The notes under the pieces were generated by a model. It was given only the letters and a program-made list of their open reading frames with translations. It was not told the origin of the DNA and did no database searches. From Erythrobasidium yunnanense (lineage: Eukaryota > Basidiomycota > Cystobasidiomycetes > Erythrobasidiales > Erythrobasidiaceae), in assembly GCA_001600175.1 (NCBI GenBank), contig BCJC01000007.1:62001-126000 (forward strand): DNA of 64,000 nt, read 5' to 3'. Shown here piece after piece: positions 59,610 through 64,000 of this stretch. The translations under genes and the position numbers were made by a program. Within the stretch, counting starts at the first letter, position 1. Every line of letters starts with the position of its first letter.

Positions 59610-60943
59610 CTAGGAGGGGCAGCCTCCGCTGTACTGCCCAGTGGAAGCCTCCGACGACCATTTAGCTCTTTCGACCCATTCCTTGACACTCTTCTGATTA
59701 TCTCCAGCTGACCAGCTCTTCATTGCGACTCCTTGCAGAGCTCGCCCGAAGGAGAAAGTCTGAGCAGTCCAAGTCAGCTTTGCTGGAAGCCTGCGTAGAA
59801 TTGCTGGGCACTGACCAATACCCATGGAGCCGCGTTTGGATTCTTCTGCTTCTGTTTATTGATTGCATTGAGGGCAGCGATCGAGTCCGCATCACTCAGA
59901 CCGCCAGATAGGAAGACGATAGTTGGCACAAGAGGAGGGACAGTCTTGCTCAAGACATGAACAGTCGCTTCCCCAATCTCTTCCGGAGTAGACTTCTTTC
60001 CAGACTTGTCTCCTGCTTGCGCCATTGAAGCTTTCAAGACCAAACCCGCGAAATCGACCTTGTGCAACGCTAATTTGGCGAAAAGAGCAGAGTAGGCTGC
60101 GATATGTGCTTCGATGGACCGTTCGATGGTGAAGTTGCCATTCATGAGTACCTCGGGCTCAACAATGGGAACAAGCCCTGCTTGCTGCGATATGGCGGCA
60201 TAGCGGGCTAGAACCTCGGCGTTGTCTTCGATGGCTAGGGCGGAGGGAGTGGTATCCCTGATGGTGTATGTGCCTAACAATCGGATCAGCAGCTATCACA
60301 GACTTCGAAATCGAAAAGCGTACATCGCCATTTGCTGAAGCGCGCTCCTCTTTCGTAGTACTCCTTGGACCGCTCAAGCAGGCCGTCCAGACCTTGCGTA
60401 GTGGTCTCTTCAGGGCTTGTTCGAGGAAGAGTGACCGTGCCCTTGTCTACTTTCACGCCCGGAATAATACCTCGCGACTTGATGATCTCGGCGAATGACT
60501 TTCCCTTGTACTTTGTATCTAGCTGGGCTTCATGCTTCATCAGACTCTCCTCGAAAGTGATTATTCCGGCTGTAGAAGATTTCATCAGAAAGCATAAAGA
60601 GACATGCAGGAAAGCTGTACCCACAGATATAGTTCTCGATAGGCCCGTCTGCAGTGAACAGAAGATCTCGCCATTCGCGTCGGTTGTCTTCATTCTGTGT
60701 ACCGGCACGATCAAACACGCTGTTCGCCAGTACCAAAGGCAATCAAGTACGGCCTACATTCTCTTTCCCGACAGCCTCAAATCGCTTCTTGATTGACCCG
60801 GTCGACTCATCAGCTGCACGTAGGCCTTTTCCAGATGCACCGATTGCCAAAGCCGTCTTATGCAGTTCCTCGGCATGCTCAAGTCGTTGCGGAGGGTTAA
60901 AATGAGCAGGTCCATCCAGAGGCGCAGATCCGTGGCTTGCCAT
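59610..60943 (-). CDS. Class I (Schiff-base) fructose-bisphosphate aldolase
   Basis: Cleaves fructose 1,6-bisphosphate into two triose phosphates in glycolysis, without a metal. Exon 1 (60758-60943) opens MASHGSAPLDGPAHFNPPQR and contains GKGLRAADESTGSIKKRF, the class I substrate Asp region. After introns with clear GT-AG ends: NEDNRREWRDLLFTADG; ENYISGIITFEESLMKHEAQ; YYERGARFSKWRCTYTIRDT (catalytic Lys in SKWRC); LVPIVEPEVLMNG (catalytic Glu); VDFAGLVLKASMAQAG (Schiff-base Lys); TIVFLSGGLSDADS; APWVLTFSFGRALQG. Every catalytic residue of the animal/plant enzyme is present. The C-terminus ends QYSGGCPS and lacks the terminal Tyr of animal aldolases. Most fungi use the unrelated class II zinc enzyme, so this gene is unusual. 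About 360 residues. Confidence 0.92.
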
Positions 60944-61272
60944 GGTCTTTCAGTATGTGTTATGAAGTAGCGTGAAGATGGGTTGGAAGGAAAGATGTCA
61001 AGAGGAGGAGAGCGTTATAAATGTCTCTTCTGTCATCTTCGTCACAAGGCTCCGGCAGTGGCGCTTCAAAGGTACCCTAGCGTAGGGATTGTCCGGTGCG
61101 AGGGTTGTTGCTGCACGACCAAAGGACATCGCTGCAATTGCTTGTGGTACCGAAAGCCAGAACGGTGCAGGCTGGACTTCCATCTTCCCCCCAACTCCGA
61201 AGCCCGAATTGCGAAATATGAGTCAAGACGCTTTTAGACCTGTCAACTGTCTTCCTGGACCAATCTTGAAGA
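60944..61272. other. Intergenic region between divergent aldolase and 2-hydroxyacid dehydrogenase
   Basis: About 330 bases shared as upstream region by two divergent carbon-metabolism genes. Short open frames on both strands here are opposite each other and have no domain. No obvious repeat or TATA box. Confidence 0.45.
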
Positions 61273-62581
61273 ATGGCTGAGATGCATCTGCTGGTTCTTG
61301 CGCCTGTTCCGGAGCACGATAGAGAAAAATTGGAGAACGCTTTCGACTCAGTTCGTGATTAAGAGCGAGGTGTCCAAGATGGAGCATCGCTTTTCTAAGT
61401 TCGCCATGTCTAGGTCGAATACGGGCAGCTTCCTGGAGGAGCGGGCTTTCTGGATGGTGCACCTCCTGCTCCAAGTCAAGAAGTCTTGCAGAAGACAACC
61501 GTCATTTTCGGATGGGAGCTCCCTGGAAATGTCGAAAAGCCAGAAGATCTACCTAATCTACTCTGGCATATGACACCTTCTGCTGGTATGGACAAGCTAC
61601 TGAAGAGTCCCTTCTATCACAACGAAGAAGTGCTTAAGCGCGTCAAGGTCACCAGTAATTCCGGTGTACACATATCGGTCATTCCGCCTTATGTCCTATC
61701 CATGGCGTATCTCTTGTTTGCGCAAACAAAGCAGAACCTGGAAAGCCAGATCATCAGGCAGAAATGGGAGCGCCCAAAGGGTTTCTACCACCGCGAGCTT
61801 TCCAGCGCTACATTCGGTATATTAGGGTATGGAAGACTAGGTAGGGAGACTGCTAGATTGGCGAAAGCGTACGGCGCAAAAGTCATTGCCGGTAGGGTAA
61901 GACAAGCCTGTCGTAATTTCAAGCTGACATGCGCATCTTCTACAGCAACGAGCGATGGCAAGAGGAAACTCGACTCCGAAGGCAAGCTTCTATGTCCTGG
62001 CTTTGGGGATCCGGAAGGTATGTCAACCGTCTCTTGCTTCAACGGAAGAGTGCTCATCCTGCCCCTCGGCTTCCAGGCAGTCTACCGGATGACTTCTTCA
62101 GCACTAGAGATGAGAATTCCTTGAAGGAGTTCCTTGGCCAAACAGATGTCCTAGTGATCTGTCTTCCCGGCACGAAGAGTACAGCGGATCTCATCGATGC
62201 AAGCAGGATCGCCCAATTGAAGAAGGCCGCAGTCATTAGTGAGTGTTTCTCGCTAGCAGTTCTACACCAAGCACCTTCACCCTGACGCAGCGCTTTCCCA
62301 CAGTCAACATTGGTCGAGGGGAGGTCCTTAACCAGGATGCTCTTGCAGAAGCGCTTGAGAGCGGTCATCTCTCAGGCGCAGCTCTGGATGTCACAGTTCC
62401 AGAGCCTCTGCCGGAGGGGCACAAGCTGTGGTCGATGAAGAACTGCATAATTACACCCCATATCAGCGGGGTGACCGAAAAGTACATGACAAGGTCGGTG
62501 GACATGCTACTACAGAACGCGGAGCGCTATAAGAAAGGGGAGCCACTGCTCAACTCTGTAACTCTATCGAAAGCCCTGTAG
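61273..62581 (+). CDS. D-isomer-specific 2-hydroxyacid dehydrogenase, copy A
   Basis: NAD(P)-dependent reduction of a 2-keto acid to the D-2-hydroxy acid (or the reverse), cytosolic. Start [20 protein letters not shown] at 61273; an intron (61351-61413) joins DS to VEYGQLPGGAGFLDG. The substrate domain continues VIFGWELPGNVEKPEDLPNL. The NAD-binding Rossmann motif is [20 protein letters not shown] (G-x-G-x-x-G). Later exons give [40 protein letters not shown] and the catalytic His in CIITPHISGV, ending TLSKAL with TAG at 62581. Four introns. About 390 residues. The substrate is not predictable; relatives include glyoxylate/hydroxypyruvate reductases. It is the first of two tandem copies. Confidence 0.87.
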
Positions 62582-62819
62582 AGCAGGCGGAGTATGTCGC
62601 TCTGTACCTAGAAGTCCGATCCTCGTAATGCCCTTTTATTCATTGTATCGCGGTGCGGCGCCAGTGGGCATCAGTGTACCTTCATGAGTGATCATACCAA
62701 CTCGATTCAGCTTGAAGATGAATGCGAAGTTGGATTCTTTAGCGCGACGGCTATATGCTTGCCATCCCGTCAACAGCCATTTATACTCCTCGCCCTGTCA
62801 GCGTTTCTGACATTGCAGC

Positions 62820-64000
62820 ATGGTCGAGATGCATCTTCTGGTTCTTGCACCTGTACCGCCAGAAATCCGAGGCCGCCTAGAAGCCGCATTTGAATCCGTG
62901 CGAACATGCCAGCGCAATTCTTGAAAGCATAGCAATACCTTTCTGAGCTGGCGCGATGCATAGGTCGAATACGGCGAGCTTCCTGGTTTATCGCCAAGTG
63001 ACGGCGCGCCTTTCCCGGTAGACGAAGCGATCCTCCAAAGAACCACCTGCATCTTTGGCTGGGAGCTTCCACGAAATGTACAGAGGGCAGAAGACCTACC
63101 TAATCTGCGCTGGCAAATGACACCTTCTGCTGGAGCAGACCGGCTGTTCACGAATCGCTTCTATCATGATAAGGAAGTGCTCAAACGCGTACAACTCACC
63201 AGCAACTCCGGCGTGCATCTTTCTGTCATCCCTCCTTACGTAATGTCCATGGCGTACCTCTTGTTCGCGCAGATGAAGCGGAACTTCGAAAGCCAGATCA
63301 TCAGGCAAAAGTGGGAGCGCCCGAAGGGCTTCTACCTCCGTGAACTTTCCAGTGCTACCTTTGGTATACTAGGCTATGGCAGACTAGGGAGAGAGACTGC
63401 CAGACTCGCGAAAGCTTACGGAGCAAGAGTTATTGCCGGCAAGCTTCTGGCCTCTTGTCGGCTTACCGTATCAAACTGACTTGTCGATACTCCAGCCACG
63501 AGCGATGGTCAGAGAAAATTTGATAATGAAAGCAAGCTATTGTGTCCTGGGTTAGGGGATCCGGAAGGTACTATCGCCATGTAGGTCCATATACAGAACA
63601 AGGCTGATTCGCATCGCGCACCGCAGGCGACCTACCAGAAGCCTTCTTCAGTACAAAAGATGAAAGCTCTCTCAAAGACTTCCTTGCACAAACGGATGTC
63701 CTGGTAATTTGTCTGCCCGGCACAAAGAGTACAGCCGATCTCATAGATAGAAATCGGATAGGCCAGCTCAAAGAGAACACAGTCATAAGTGGGTACTCTC
63801 GACTACATCGTCGTCGGGTAGAGAAGCTGACGCTGATCCGCAAACACAGTCAACATTGGGCGTGGAAACGTAGTTAACCCGGATGCCTTGGCAGAAGCAC
63901 TAGAAAGCGGTCATCTGGCAGGAGCAGCTCTCGACGTCACATCTCCTGAACCTTTGACGGAAGGCCACAAGCTGTGGACCATCAAGAACTGCATAATTAC
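62820..64000 (+). CDS. D-isomer-specific 2-hydroxyacid dehydrogenase, copy B (runs off window)
   Basis: Tandem duplicate of copy A, about 240 bases downstream. Start [20 protein letters not shown] at 62820; an intron (near 62896-62972) leads to [20 protein letters not shown]. The Rossmann segment is nearly identical to copy A ([20 protein letters not shown]), and the rest differs moderately ([35 protein letters not shown]). The intron after VIAG has a GC donor (GCAAGC), while copy A has GT at this place. The window ends inside [11 protein letters not shown], just before the catalytic His, so the last few dozen residues are missing. Same predicted activity; the differences in the substrate domain may shift specificity. 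Confidence 0.85.

Overview
This window is nuclear DNA of a filamentous or dimorphic fungus, most likely a basidiomycete. The evidence is multi-exon genes with short introns (about 50-65 bases, GT-AG ends, CTAAC or CTGAC-like branch sites), roughly balanced base composition, small intergenic gaps, and fungal-only families: Zn2Cys6 and C2H2/fungal-trans regulators, a ROM/Rgf-type RhoGEF, MKT1, and an F-BAR/DEP/RhoGAP protein. I cannot place the genus. I see no tRNA, rRNA, CRISPR, transposon or virus-like element. The gene models were built by eye from reading frames and splice sites, so internal exon edges are provisional unless stated.

Layout. 1-651 (-) is the 5' part of an acidic, serine-rich protein. 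892-5547 (-) is pyruvate carboxylase. 6133-6708 (+) is a GNAT acetyltransferase. 7221-9493 (+) is a secreted histidine-rich protein with Kex2-like sites. 9681-11112 (-) is a CNH-only partial copy of the adjacent RhoGEF (11869-16960, -). 17454-21273 (-) is an F-BAR/DEP/RhoGAP protein. 21549-24394 (-) is a secreted GH3 beta-glucosidase and 25068-27168 (+) a TRI12-like MFS transporter. 27576-31113 (+) is a C2H2 regulator. 31150-32589 (-), 32750-33360 (-) and 33485-35123 (+) are three unrecognised genes, the last two divergent. 35530-36838 (+) is a PhyH-type dioxygenase, 37272-38291 (-) HPT1, and 38601-40709 (-) a tannase/feruloyl esterase. 41845-43168 (+) is a mitoferrin, 43582-46276 (+) MKT1, 47214-52316 (+) a large forkhead factor, and 52672-55523 (+) a factor with two Zn2Cys6 clusters. 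55695-56947 (-) is OST3/OST6, 57091-58240 (+) hexose-6-phosphate mutarotase, 58393-59460 (-) a macro-domain protein, and 59610-60943 (-) a class I fructose-bisphosphate aldolase. 61273-62581 and 62820-end (+) are tandem 2-hydroxyacid dehydrogenases.

Functional themes. Central carbon enzymes (pyruvate carboxylase, aldolase, mutarotase, two NAD-linked hydroxyacid dehydrogenases) are interspersed with secreted plant-polymer enzymes (beta-glucosidase, feruloyl esterase) and cell-wall or polarity signalling (RhoGEF next to RhoGAP). The parts most worth a second look are the RhoGEF-derived CNH-only gene with conserved intron positions, the regulator with two adjacent zinc clusters, the animal/plant-type class I aldolase in a fungus, the His-rich Kex2-substrate-like secreted protein, and the feruloyl esterase with a 9-base microexon and a splice that does not fit near its catalytic His.
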